DNA of 48,994 nt from Candidatus Neptunochlamydia vexilliferae (GTDB lineage: Bacteria > Chlamydiota > Chlamydiia > Chlamydiales > Simkaniaceae), in assembly GCF_015356785.1 (NCBI RefSeq), contig NZ_JAAEJV010000009.1, positions 1 to 48,994 of the forward strand, written 5' to 3'. The translations under genes were made by a program, and so were the position numbers. Positions within the stretch are counted from its first letter, which is position 1. Every line of letters begins with the position of its first letter. Of the stretch, positions 7,920 to 16,687 are shown in pieces. Below the pieces are notes generated by a model, which was not told the DNA's origin, did no database searches, and saw nothing but the letters and a program-made list of their open reading frames with translations.

Positions 7920-8738
7920 TCAACCAAATTGGGCGAGAATCTGTCGCCAACGGACAGAACGGGGAACCTGCTCTTCGATATAGGTGAGGACCTGCTCAAC
8001 AGAATCAGTTGCAAACTTTTGGATCTCAGAATCTTTAAGACGAAGAGCAACGGGAAAAGGATTTGCTTGTTTGGGAAAAAGCTGGGAAATTTTTTCGAGT
8101 GTTTTTTTGAGGAGGCGACGATCCTTGACTAGGGTCGCTCCACGTAAAGCCAAGTCAACACAAGGGACCAGACTTAAGAACTGAAGGTAGGGAAGGAAGG
8201 GGGAATCGAGAAAGAGGAGGGAACTCCCTTGAATGAGCAAGCAGATAAAAATAAGGGAGATAAAAAAAAGTGCATGGCTGGGTTTACGAAAGAGAGGGCC
8301 TAAAAACCGTCGCCATTTTGACTTCGAATGGGCATAGGCCAAGATCTCCTCATACTTGGGTTCCTCAAAAGAGGCGCGGAGGGCATGGATGGTCTCATGC
8401 AAGAGAACTTCTTCGCATGAATAGAGGAGAAACTTCCCTTTTTTAAACCCTTTACGGAGTTGGATGAGGGGGATTTTGTGATCGAAAACCCAAAGCACGG
8501 CCCCTTGCCAGGGGAGAAGTTTCCGATTGGAATAGGTGAGAGGAATCCAATCGGGCCTGGCGCCCAAAAGCTTTTCAAAATCCCCTTCCCAAGGGTGAAT
8601 GGTATACCCCTTAAGGAGCTGACTGGGAGCGGTTTTTTTTAGGATGTAAAGCCGCTTTACAAAGGCCTCTTCTGACTCATCTGGACCAGCGATGATCCCT
8701 GCTTCGCCTAATTCTTTGAGTTTTTCTTTTCCGAGCAT
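7920..8738 (-). CDS. Putative membrane zinc metallopeptidase-like protein (HExxH)
   Basis: The 272-aa protein carries LLHETIHALR at residues 112-121, an HExxH zinc-binding motif (H114, E115, H118), followed 12-13 residues later by YEEILAY whose Glu (E130/E131) could be the third ligand, as in gluzincins. Two hydrophobic segments follow (about 156-172 and 181-198), so it is probably membrane-embedded, with a basic C-terminal domain. I do not recognise a named family. It overlaps the preceding GT32 gene by 31 bp and lies in a glycosyltransferase operon, suggesting a linked surface or envelope role. The peptidase call rests on the motif alone, and a structural zinc site is possible. Confidence 0.6.
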   Translation of the reverse strand: MLGKEKLKELGEAGIIAGPDESEEAFVKRLYILKKTAPSQLLKGYTIHPWEGDFEKLLGARPDWIPLTYSNRKLLPWQGAVLWVFDHKIPLIQLRKGFKKGKFLLYSCEEVLLHETIHALRASFEEPKYEEILAYAHSKSKWRRFLGPLFRKPSHALFFISLIFICLLIQGSSLLFLDSPFLPYLQFLSLVPCVDLALRGATLVKDRRLLKKTLEKISQLFPKQANPFPVALRLKDSEIQKFATDSVEQVLTYIEEQVPRSVRWRQILAQFG

Positions 8739-9787
8739 TCTTTCCGTCTAATTGTGCGGTATTGAAAGAAGAGGCAGGCGAAAAGGAGAACATTTGCCGA
8801 AAGGATGACCCCATTGAAGAGGAGGATCTGGTTGTTCTTGCGGGAAATGGAGATGAGGCGACGGCGGACATTTCTTTCAAACTTGGTTTCATCGGCAAAC
8901 CATGTGGAGGCGTAGTAGTGGTGAGCAAAGAGGGCAAAGTCTTCATCGATTCGGTTAAAATAAGCGGCGGGAAAGGCGATATCTTTATTTTCTCCTTTTC
9001 CACCAAGTTCTCGTACTGCCATGTCAAATGGGGCAAAGGTACGGTGAGCGACCCGATAGATGATCGACTCTTTGTCATTACCGGGATAGGCCAATGAATA
9101 GGTATCCCACCGAGATTCTATGAGATCAATACACCGCTTCAAGACAGGATGCCCTGGTCGAGAGCCAATCACATTATTACAAACGCTAACCGAGCTACTG
9201 ATGATCGGCTCATGCGGTGTTTCTATCCCACAATAGAGGTCAAAGCTTTCGTTAAAAGAATCAAAAGGGTTGAAACATTTGACGTCGTGATCGACGTAAA
9301 GCCCCCCTTCTTGATAAAGAAGTTCGTAACGCATGAGATCTGATTTTTCGGCGTAGTTATCAGAAGCTTCGAAGTGAGTTTTCAGTTTCTGAAACTTAAA
9401 ATCGGAAATAAACTTAAGCTCCATTTTCCTATGAGGCAGGGCCCGTCTTCTATCGGTCCAAAACTTAAAGGTCCAATCGGGATGGTGTTCGACCCATGAT
9501 TTCACATTATCAAGTGACTCTTTGGGAAAGGGGTTAGGCCCCAACCAAATAAAGTGAATCACCTTGGGAATTTTTATCTGATCTGTCTTGAGGAACTGAA
9601 GGTCTTTGTTTTTTTCGTAAAGCTCGCGCAAGCTGTGGATGTTTTCATAGTCTTCATGGGTTTTGATAAACTGCCAAACACTCTTTTCTGCTCCCATGAG
9701 GGTGTTGAAGTCATCTGTTTGCTTCATTTGACTCTGTTTTTCACATCCTGCAAATAGGAGTAAAAGGGAAAGGATTAGCAATCTCAT
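8708..9787 (-). CDS. GT32-like glycosyltransferase with DXD motif, predicted lipoprotein
   Basis: The 359-aa protein contains the glycosyltransferase sugar-binding region of family GT32 (OCH1-like, also the fold of large clostridial toxins): IPKVIHFIWLGPNPFP near residue 73, then SDLMRYELLYQEGGLYVDHD with the DXD metal-binding motif DHD. The N-terminus MRLLILSLLLLFAGC is a lipoprotein signal with lipobox FAGC (Cys15). A hydrophobic C-terminal segment (ILLFNGVILSANVLLFACLFF) could anchor the other end. It is a tandem paralogue of the upstream gene, overlapping it by 4 bp (ATGA), and overlaps the downstream gene by 31 bp. A GT with export features is unusual, because sugar nucleotides are cytosolic. 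Confidence 0.8.
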   Translation of the reverse strand: MRLLILSLLLLFAGCEKQSQMKQTDDFNTLMGAEKSVWQFIKTHEDYENIHSLRELYEKNKDLQFLKTDQIKIPKVIHFIWLGPNPFPKESLDNVKSWVEHHPDWTFKFWTDRRRALPHRKMELKFISDFKFQKLKTHFEASDNYAEKSDLMRYELLYQEGGLYVDHDVKCFNPFDSFNESFDLYCGIETPHEPIISSSVSVCNNVIGSRPGHPVLKRCIDLIESRWDTYSLAYPGNDKESIIYRVAHRTFAPFDMAVRELGGKGENKDIAFPAAYFNRIDEDFALFAHHYYASTWFADETKFERNVRRRLISISRKNNQILLFNGVILSANVLLFACLFFQYRTIRRKECSEKKNSKN

Positions 9788-10881
9788 TGTTTACCTCTGA
9801 CTTGTCTGCTCATAAGAACGTATATGATAAAAGAGGCGATGATTACCAGCAAACTTAAAAGCTCTACTCTTAAGATCTTGGCATCTCGACTCCTGAGCTT
9901 ACAGAGCGCCCTAGTGTAGTATTTATCTTCTTCTGACTCAAAGTTATCATGCCAGGAGGTGTCATAGTGGTGGATGGAGTAAAACCCGGGAAGACCACTT
10001 TTTGGATAGAAGTAGCAGGCGGGAAAAATGATGTCGGTATTTCCTGGCTCGCCTAAGTGATCCCGAAGAGCATAGGTCATTGCAATATAGGAGCGGTGAG
10101 CCACCCTTCGCGCTAAAGCAAGGGGGTCGGTTGAGGCAAATCTCTTCGTCACTTCATCCCACCGGTCAAGAGCCACTTGGATCGTCTTTCGAAGAACAGG
10201 ATGGTGGGGGCGGGCTCCAATAATGCCAATCCCTGCGGTCAAGGCGAGCTCTTCAATCCCTTCGTGGGGCATTTCTAAGCAGGCATAGAAGTCATACCCT
10301 GTGTGCAAGCTATGAAAGGGGCGGAGACACTCTGCATCATGATCGATGTAAACCCCTCCCTCTTGATGGAGAATTTCATAACGCCAAAGGTCTGCTTTTT
10401 CTCCCCAATTTGTCGACTCTTCAAACTTTTCTTTCAAAAACTCAAATTTAAAATCTTTGACATAGTGAACTTCCATATTATTGCAGGGGGAAGGGCGAGG
10501 GCGGTCGGTCCAAAATTTAAAAGTCCAGTCGGGATGGTGGGCCACCCAAGAGCGAATATTTTTGACCGATCCCATTGGAAATGGTCGTGGCCCAATCCAA
10601 ATAAGGTGGACAGTTGTAGGAATTTTAAGGGTGAGGCTGGAATCGAATTGGTGGTCTTTATTTTTCTCATAAAGGGTTTTATAAAACTCAAGATCCTCAT
10701 AGTCTCTTTTGGTTTGAATGTAGCTCCAGTCTGTGGTCTCGAGCCCTTCCAATTGTTCAAAGGAATCTTGGAGGGTGATATGGGGAATCTTTTGTGTTCT
10801 CATCCCTCTAATTTCACTAGAAAAGATATAAAAAAAGACCAGGGGGCAAACGAATAAGAAGAGGATCATTTCTTTTTTCAT
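9784..10881 (-). CDS. GT32-like glycosyltransferase with DXD motif, membrane-anchored
   Basis: The 365-aa protein is the paralogue of its downstream neighbour. IPTTVHLIWIGPRPFP and ADLWRYEILHQEGGVYIDHD show the GT32 fold with DXD motif DHD. N-terminal MKKEMILFLFVCPLVFFYIF is a signal or anchor, and a C-terminal helix (LLSLLVIIASFIIYVLM) with basic tail is a second membrane segment. There is a 4-bp overlap with both neighbours, so it is translationally coupled within the operon starting at 12491. The duplication suggests two successive sugar additions, or relaxed selection with new acceptor specificity. The substrate is not deducible. Confidence 0.8.
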   Translation of the reverse strand: MKKEMILFLFVCPLVFFYIFSSEIRGMRTQKIPHITLQDSFEQLEGLETTDWSYIQTKRDYEDLEFYKTLYEKNKDHQFDSSLTLKIPTTVHLIWIGPRPFPMGSVKNIRSWVAHHPDWTFKFWTDRPRPSPCNNMEVHYVKDFKFEFLKEKFEESTNWGEKADLWRYEILHQEGGVYIDHDAECLRPFHSLHTGYDFYACLEMPHEGIEELALTAGIGIIGARPHHPVLRKTIQVALDRWDEVTKRFASTDPLALARRVAHRSYIAMTYALRDHLGEPGNTDIIFPACYFYPKSGLPGFYSIHHYDTSWHDNFESEEDKYYTRALCKLRSRDAKILRVELLSLLVIIASFIIYVLMSRQVRGKQ

Positions 10882-12491
10882 CGCTTTACAAACCGGGGGC
10901 TAATTTCAAGTTCTACCTTTTTGTTTTCTAATCTCTCTAAGGAAGAAATGTCCATTTTCAGCCCTTGCTCGAATGTCGTTAAAAGATCTTTTGTCGAAAT
11001 CTTTGGTGACTTTGCATGGATCCATTCGTTTTCCATGACAGTATTTAGCGGTAATCTGACCACCTTAGATTGATCATAATATAACCCAACTCGTAATAAA
11101 TTTGCTTGCTTATTCCATAGTGCTTGCAAAATATTTGGGTTATGGAACTTCATGTGGAGAAAGTCGGAGTGGATGTCCTCTTTCTTGAAAAGAGCCATTC
11201 GGACGGAATTAGGGGCTCCCCATTCCCCTTCCATCTTGGAAAATTGCCAAGCATACACCCCTTCTTCCACTTCAACCTTCCTTTCCTCGGGGTGGTCATC
11301 AAGATTATTCCCTAAGCGGAAGTAAAACCCATGGGCTCCCGTCTCCTTTAGCAGCTTAACCCCTTCCTTCAAGTCTATCTGATCTTTGATAAGGTGGTCA
11401 TCAAGGGCAAAGGTGACGTAGCGGGCAATCGAAAAGTCGCGGTTAAAAACCACCTTCCGAACCATTGGGGCAAAATCTTCGTAAGGGGTCTCGATCGATT
11501 GACGAATATAGATCACATTGGGAAAAGCCTCTTTGACTTTGTCATACCCCTTTTCATAGTGGGTATTTCCGACTCGATAGATCACAAATTGTCTGTGAAG
11601 ATTTTCAACATATTTCTCCGATGACTCTAGAAAAGCGTAGAGCTGAAGGGGACGGTTATAGGAGAAGATAACGATATCGACAAGTTCTTCATCTCTGCTA
11701 AAGTCATGCCAAGGGTTTCGACCCAAGCAGTGGTAGTTTTCTTGTCTTAGCTCTATCTTTTTTTCTTTGCGAGAGAGGAAAAAAGGTTCTTGAACGTGGT
11801 AGGCATGTTTTCCCGCTAAAGCTTTGAGGGGGCTGGTCATGATATTCTCACATCCTTTCTGAGAAAATTTGCCCTCTTCAAGAAAATCTTGGAGCTTGAT
11901 CTGTTTAAAAAGCCCGGCATAAAACGTTTGGTAAAAGAGAGGGCCTATACTTTTATTGTAGGCTGGAACACGAACCTCTTCGGCTGCTGTCATCCAAACG
12001 TCTGGGTCAGCAAAGTAGCGGTTGAGCTTCGCTAAAACTCCCGAATGAGCAAAAGACTCTTCCCCTCCTAAAAGGATAACTAACTCATCATTTTTGCACG
12101 AATGAATGGCTCGGTAAATGCTTTCTACTTCCCCCTCTTCTTCTTTATTTTGGATCAGGGTAACTCGCCCATTAAAATCGTGATTACTGATGTAGGCGCG
12201 CGCCGTAGCAAAAGCTTCTTTCTTTGAACCATCGTCGATATAAATGACCCGAAATGACTCATATTCCTGGTTGAGGGCTGAAAGTAAGTTTTGCTCACAT
12301 GTTTTTTCGTTATTTTTTGCATAGGTAATGATAACAAAATTTTTATTCTCGGTCACTGGATGAGTGGCATAGGCGGTATGTTTTTTCTTTGCTTCTCTTT
12401 TTGCAATGATCTCTGCCTTTATTTTCCAAGCACCAAATCCCAGTAGAAAACCGACCCCTGTAAACATCAAAATATAGAAAAAACGTCGCAT
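10878..12491 (-). CDS. Membrane-anchored GT2-like glycosyltransferase, two-domain, first gene of operon
   Basis: The 537-aa protein starts at the ATG at 12491, preceded by AGGAG at eight bases. A longer frame to 12596 runs through an inverted repeat and lacks such a site. Residues 1-25 contain a membrane helix (FFYILMFTGVGFLLGFGAW). The first domain shows FVIITYAKNNEKTCEQNLL, YESFRVIYIDDGSKKEAF and VILLGGEESFAHSGVL, a GT2 fold. The second half (DIVIFSYNRPLQLYAFLESS and LDDHLIKD) looks like a second GT-A-like unit. It is paralogous to the protein at 6429-7871. It overlaps the next gene by 4 bp. Confidence 0.77.
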   Translation of the reverse strand: MRRFFYILMFTGVGFLLGFGAWKIKAEIIAKREAKKKHTAYATHPVTENKNFVIITYAKNNEKTCEQNLLSALNQEYESFRVIYIDDGSKKEAFATARAYISNHDFNGRVTLIQNKEEEGEVESIYRAIHSCKNDELVILLGGEESFAHSGVLAKLNRYFADPDVWMTAAEEVRVPAYNKSIGPLFYQTFYAGLFKQIKLQDFLEEGKFSQKGCENIMTSPLKALAGKHAYHVQEPFFLSRKEKKIELRQENYHCLGRNPWHDFSRDEELVDIVIFSYNRPLQLYAFLESSEKYVENLHRQFVIYRVGNTHYEKGYDKVKEAFPNVIYIRQSIETPYEDFAPMVRKVVFNRDFSIARYVTFALDDHLIKDQIDLKEGVKLLKETGAHGFYFRLGNNLDDHPEERKVEVEEGVYAWQFSKMEGEWGAPNSVRMALFKKEDIHSDFLHMKFHNPNILQALWNKQANLLRVGLYYDQSKVVRLPLNTVMENEWIHAKSPKISTKDLLTTFEQGLKMDISSLERLENKKVELEISPRFVKR

Positions 12492-12954
12492 GTAATAGGC
12501 TCCTATAATCAAATTCTTACCTGCTGACTGCCACCTAGGGGTACCTGAGGGGATTTTCGATTTTTTTTCAGGTTCAAGGGGGCAAAACGACCACATACTT
12601 GCCTAAAGTAGGGGTCATTTTGCCCCTCTGGACCTGGAGAAAAAGAAAAATTCAAGCAGGTATCCATTAAGTGGCTGTCACAGGTCTTAAGCTGGGTAAC
12701 TTATGTGATTTCTAATTCCCGTTCAACCAAAATTTTTACGCATAAGAGTCAATTGCAAAATTATTGACCAATCAATTTTTGGAAAATTTTTGGAAATTTT
12801 TCCGTTTGATGAAAATTCACATGCCCTTTAGGGTAGGATATTTAAGTAAAACGACAAAATTTGTGAAAAGAACCAAAAAGTGATCATCAATTATTTTCAA
12901 TTGGCTCGTAGGGTTGCAATAAATAAAGGGGTTCAGTAGCCTGAAGGACCAATT
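12492..12954. other. 463-bp divergent intergenic region with an inverted repeat
   Basis: This region separates the leftward glycan operon from topA. It contains the inverted repeat at 12569-12636 and an AT-rich tract (12720-12860) with GGAAAATTTTTGG-type palindromic runs that probably holds the topA promoter. I cannot fix a -35/-10 pair. AAGGA nine bases before 12955 is the topA ribosome binding site. No coding sequence was seen. Confidence 0.55.
12569..12636. repeat. Inverted repeat, 24-bp arms
   Basis: The left arm starts CAGGTTCAAGGGGGCAAAAC (12569-12592). The right arm (12613-12636), read on the other strand, starts CAGGTCCAGAGGGGCAAAAT. They agree at about 20 of 24 positions around a 20-base loop. 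It lies upstream of the chosen start of the leftward operon. It could be a regulatory hairpin, an operator, or another member of the genome's palindromic repeats. Confidence 0.6.
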
Positions 12955-15510
12955 ATGGCTAAAGGTAAAACTCTTATTATCGTTGAGTCTCCCACGAAAG
13001 TGAAGACTCTAAAGAAATTTTTAGGAAGCTCCTATCATGTGGAGTCATCGGTCGGTCATATCCGCGATTTGCCCTCAAAAGGGTTTGGAATCGATCTCGA
13101 GAACAAGTTCGAGCCTGAGTACGAAAACCTCCCTGACAAAAAAGATGTGATCGCCAAGCTTCGCAAAACGGCGAAAGAGTGTGATACGGTTTACCTATCT
13201 CCCGACCCCGATCGTGAAGGGGAAGCGATTGCCTGGCATATTGCTCATATCCTTCCAAAGGGGCCCAAAGTGGAGCGGGTTACCTTTAATGCGATTACAA
13301 AAGATGCGGTTTCTGAGGCGCTCAAACACCCTCGAAAAATCGACCAATCCCTTGTCAATGCCCAGCAAGCCCGCCGCCTCCTTGACCGAATGGTCGGATA
13401 TAAGATTTCCCCCATCATTTGGAAGCGGATCAAGCGGAGCAGTTCGGGAGGCAGCCTTTCTGCAGGACGGGTTCAATCGGTAGCTCTTAAGCTTGTTGTC
13501 GATCGGGAAAAAGAGATCGAAGCCTTTAACCCTATTGAATATTGGACCATTTCTACGACTCTCCAAGGAGATCTAAAAGAGCGCTCCTTTGTTGCCACTC
13601 TCCATTCGATTGGAGGGAAGCGGATTGAAAAAGAACTTGTCGAAGGGAAAGATGTGGTCACCGTTCAGAGTGAGATCGAGGCCAAAAAGCTTGTCACTCA
13701 GCTCAAACACTCCAACTTCAAGATCGCAAAGGTCGAGAAAAAGGAGAAAAAGCGGCGTCCTGTCCCTCCCTTCATCACCTCAACGCTTCAGCAAGAGGCA
13801 AGCCGCCACTATGGCTTTGCCGCTTCACGAACCATGGGAATCGCCCAAAGTCTCTACGAAGGGGTTGACCTCGGATCAGAGGGAACCGAAGGTTTGATCA
13901 CCTATATGCGTACCGATTCGGTCCGCGTAGAGATGGAGGCGATCAATGCCGCACGCACACTCATCAATAGGGCCTACGGAAAAGAGTACCTCCCTTCCAA
14001 ACCTAACTTCTACACCTCAAAGAAAAGTGCCCAAGATGCCCACGAAGCGATCCGCCCGACAAACCTCACCCATCCACCCGATGTGATCAAGTCTCACCTC
14101 ACCCCTGATCAGTATAAGATTTACCTCTTGATCTGGCGCCGCTTCCTTGCTTCCCAAATGAACCCCGCGATTTACGATACCGTCTCTTGCGATATTGAAA
14201 CCGACAAAGACCTTACCCTCCGTGCCACCGGGTCGATCATCAAGTTCAAAGGATTCTTAGCCGTCTACCAAGAGCGGGAAGATGTCGATGACGACAAAAA
14301 AGATGCCGAGAAACTCCTCCCTCCTTTGAAAGAAGGTCAAACCCTTAATCTCCTTGAAGTCGAGCCCACTCAATCATTTACCAAACCTCCCCCCCGCTTC
14401 ACAGAAGCTTCCCTTGTTAAAGAGCTTGAAAAATCGGGAATTGGCCGCCCCTCTACCTATGCCTCGATCATGAATAAGATTCAAGGACGAGCCTATACCG
14501 TTAAAGAACGTCTAGCTCTTAAACCGACCGAGCTTGGAAAAATCATCGCTCAAATGCTCGAAACCCATTTCACGATGGTCATGGATATAAGATTCACCGC
14601 GCGAATGGAAGATCAGCTCGATGAAATCGCCGAAAACAAGCAAGATTGGAAGGAATTCTTAGACAAGTTTTGGACAAAGTTTGTCCCCGTATTAGAAAAA
14701 GCAGAAAAAGAGGCGGTTGTTCCAAAGGAAATGACCGATATCAACTGCCCAAAGTGTGGAAACAAACTCCAAAAGATCTGGTCGCGCGACAAATACTTCT
14801 ACGGATGTTCCCACTACCCAGAGTGTAAGTTTACCGTTTCGATCGAAGCGCTCGAGTTTAAGAAAGAAGATTACGCCGAAAACTTTGACTGGGATCAACC
14901 CTGTTCAAAATGTTCCTCCCCAATGAAGATCCGCTTCGGCCGCTTTGGAACCTTTCTTGGATGTACCCGCTACCCTGACTGTAATGGCATCGTCAACATC
15001 CCGAAAAAAGATGAGCCCCTTCCCGATGACCTCCCCAAATGTCCTGCCATTGGATGTGATGGTGACATTAGGCAAAGAAAAAGCCGATGGGGAAAACCCT
15101 TCTTTAGCTGTTCCAACTACCCAGACTGCGATGTGATCGCCAATCAAGTGGATGAGCTAGAGATCAAATACCAAAACCACCCGAAAACCGCCTATGTCAA
15201 GAAGGTGAAAAAGGGAGCGAAGAAAACCGCTGCAAAGAAAAAAGCGACCAAAAAGAAAACCACCCGAAAAAAAGCTGTTGGAAAACCTCTTTCCCTTTCA
15301 CCCGAGTTAGAAGCCATTATTGGCGCTAAAGAAATGTCTCGCACCGAAGTGACCAAAAAGGTTTGGGAGTATATCAAAGCTCACGACCTTCAAAACCCCG
15401 ATAATAAGCGGCAAATCGTTCCCGATAAAGCTCTTGCAAAAGTTTTTGGCCACTCCGACCCAATCGACATGATGAAACTTGCGGGCATCCTCAGTGCTCA
15501 TCTTACGTAA
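12955..15510 (+). CDS. topA: DNA topoisomerase I with C-terminal SWIB domain
   Basis: The 851-aa type IA topoisomerase relaxes negatively supercoiled DNA. The N-terminal TOPRIM domain begins KTLIIVESPTKVKTLKKFL and has the DPDREGEAIAWH acidic motif. The catalytic tyrosine is Y317 in GLITYMRTDS. Three four-Cys zinc modules follow (about residues 598-725, e.g. CPKCGNKL...CSHYPEC). A Lys-rich linker (about 745-775) then leads to a SWIB/MDM2-like domain (about 777-851, with VWEYIKAHDLQNPDNKRQIV). This SWIB fusion is characteristic of chlamydiae, which also have SWIB proteins linked to chromatin-like condensation. It is complete. Its end overlaps the next gene by up to 32 bp. Confidence 0.97.
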   Translation: MAKGKTLIIVESPTKVKTLKKFLGSSYHVESSVGHIRDLPSKGFGIDLENKFEPEYENLPDKKDVIAKLRKTAKECDTVYLSPDPDREGEAIAWHIAHILPKGPKVERVTFNAITKDAVSEALKHPRKIDQSLVNAQQARRLLDRMVGYKISPIIWKRIKRSSSGGSLSAGRVQSVALKLVVDREKEIEAFNPIEYWTISTTLQGDLKERSFVATLHSIGGKRIEKELVEGKDVVTVQSEIEAKKLVTQLKHSNFKIAKVEKKEKKRRPVPPFITSTLQQEASRHYGFAASRTMGIAQSLYEGVDLGSEGTEGLITYMRTDSVRVEMEAINAARTLINRAYGKEYLPSKPNFYTSKKSAQDAHEAIRPTNLTHPPDVIKSHLTPDQYKIYLLIWRRFLASQMNPAIYDTVSCDIETDKDLTLRATGSIIKFKGFLAVYQEREDVDDDKKDAEKLLPPLKEGQTLNLLEVEPTQSFTKPPPRFTEASLVKELEKSGIGRPSTYASIMNKIQGRAYTVKERLALKPTELGKIIAQMLETHFTMVMDIRFTARMEDQLDEIAENKQDWKEFLDKFWTKFVPVLEKAEKEAVVPKEMTDINCPKCGNKLQKIWSRDKYFYGCSHYPECKFTVSIEALEFKKEDYAENFDWDQPCSKCSSPMKIRFGRFGTFLGCTRYPDCNGIVNIPKKDEPLPDDLPKCPAIGCDGDIRQRKSRWGKPFFSCSNYPDCDVIANQVDELEIKYQNHPKTAYVKKVKKGAKKTAAKKKATKKKTTRKKAVGKPLSLSPELEAIIGAKEMSRTEVTKKVWEYIKAHDLQNPDNKRQIVPDKALAKVFGHSDPIDMMKLAGILSAHLT

Positions 15511-16687
15511 GATCCAATACTTTCTTATTTACTGTTTTGTTTTTTTTGGCCCTCTCGGAACCCTTCTCACCCCCTCTTTCATGCCCTATGCCTTCCGCTT
15601 CTACCACTTCTTCCTCCTCTTAACGCCCCTTCTTTTCTTCCGCCTAAAAACCGATCAATGGAAAACGGTCCTTACCTTTGTCCCTTTCCTCGCCTACTGC
15701 CTCATTTCAGCCTACTTTACCCATAATAAAGAGGTCGATCGAGATGCCTACCCCCTCTTCCGCGCTTTCCTCTTCGTCTCGCAATGTCTGTTTATGTTTG
15801 GAGCAGCCTTCTGCCTTGAAGAAAAAGCGCGAGGGCGACTGATTCGCCTTTATTTAGCAGGTTTTTTGATCTCGTTAATCATGGGTTATACTTTTTACTT
15901 GGGTTACTATTCGGGAAAAATCTCTTTTGCTACCCTTCAAAAGTATTCTGTAGAAACCCAAATGGGGTGGGGACTTCTCCGCTTTTCTCCCGGCACTTAT
16001 CCCAATGAATATGGGAATGTCTCAAGTTTTGTCCTTGCAATCCTTCTCATTGCATTTGCTAAAAAGCCTCGCTTTCTCCTTTTTGTTTTTGCTTCTCTTA
16101 CTTTTATAGCCCTTCTCTTAACGACAACCCGCGCCGCCTACCTCTCTTTTCTTGTCACGGTCATTTATCTTTGCATGACCTCTCGATCTGCTCGAAAAGT
16201 GGTCATCCAATTTTCTGTCGTTTGCCTTCTTTTTCTTTTCATCCTCAAATATTACTCAATCGATTTCTTCACGATCTTTATCAACGGAGTAAAGGCGATT
16301 AGCTTAAATTATGGGTCAACCGGAGTTCGCTTTACAGAGTGGATCAAAGGAGCCGTCGAGCTCAATGGCAATGTCTTTTTTGGAAACGGATTTGGAGCCA
16401 ATATCCTAACTCACAACATCTATTTGGAGCTTCTCTATGAGCTTGGCATTGTAGGAATAGTGGTTTTGGTGGTTACTCTGGTTTACTTCTTTAGCCAAAC
16501 CCGCCTACGCCGCCTAAGCCCTATTACCATTGTAGGGCTTATCCATGTTTTCCTCTTTGCGGGGAGTAACCACAACATGCACCACCACTTAACGTGGTTT
16601 ACTCTTCTTTTACTAAGTAACTTTTTGTTTCAGAAAGACGAGGCAAGTGCTTTTTCGAACAGATCACCACTTTCCCTCCCCGCTTAA
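15479..16687 (+). CDS. O-antigen ligase/polymerase-like membrane protein (WaaL/Wzy family)
   Basis: The 402-aa protein is almost entirely hydrophobic, with about 10-11 membrane helices. It has the O-antigen ligase/polymerase signature late in the protein: TTTRAAYLSFLV, then a loop with NGFGANILTHNIYLELLYE, where the HN.YL..L.E.G pattern is typical. Such proteins join or polymerise lipid-linked glycans on the periplasmic side. The start is uncertain: TTG at 15479 (inside topA) or GTG at 15494, both implying coupling to topA translation. Its 3' end overlaps the convergent manC gene by 89 bp. Ligase versus polymerase cannot be decided from sequence. Confidence 0.8.
   Translation: MRASSVLILRKIQYFLIYCFVFFGPLGTLLTPSFMPYAFRFYHFFLLLTPLLFFRLKTDQWKTVLTFVPFLAYCLISAYFTHNKEVDRDAYPLFRAFLFVSQCLFMFGAAFCLEEKARGRLIRLYLAGFLISLIMGYTFYLGYYSGKISFATLQKYSVETQMGWGLLRFSPGTYPNEYGNVSSFVLAILLIAFAKKPRFLLFVFASLTFIALLLTTTRAAYLSFLVTVIYLCMTSRSARKVVIQFSVVCLLFLFILKYYSIDFFTIFINGVKAISLNYGSTGVRFTEWIKGAVELNGNVFFGNGFGANILTHNIYLELLYELGIVGIVVLVVTLVYFFSQTRLRRLSPITIVGLIHVFLFAGSNHNMHHHLTWFTLLLLSNFLFQKDEASAFSNRSPLSLPA

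Noticed and set aside
8762-9097. 111-aa plus-strand frame
   Set aside because: Entirely antisense to the GT32 gene with its well-conserved motifs; shadow frame.
12901-12920. Sigma-54-like promoter TTGGCTCGTAGGGTTGCA before topA
   Set aside because: The GG-to-GC spacing is 11 bases instead of the required 10, and topA is a housekeeping gene. A similar ATTGGCTCGTA at 37850 lacks the second half.
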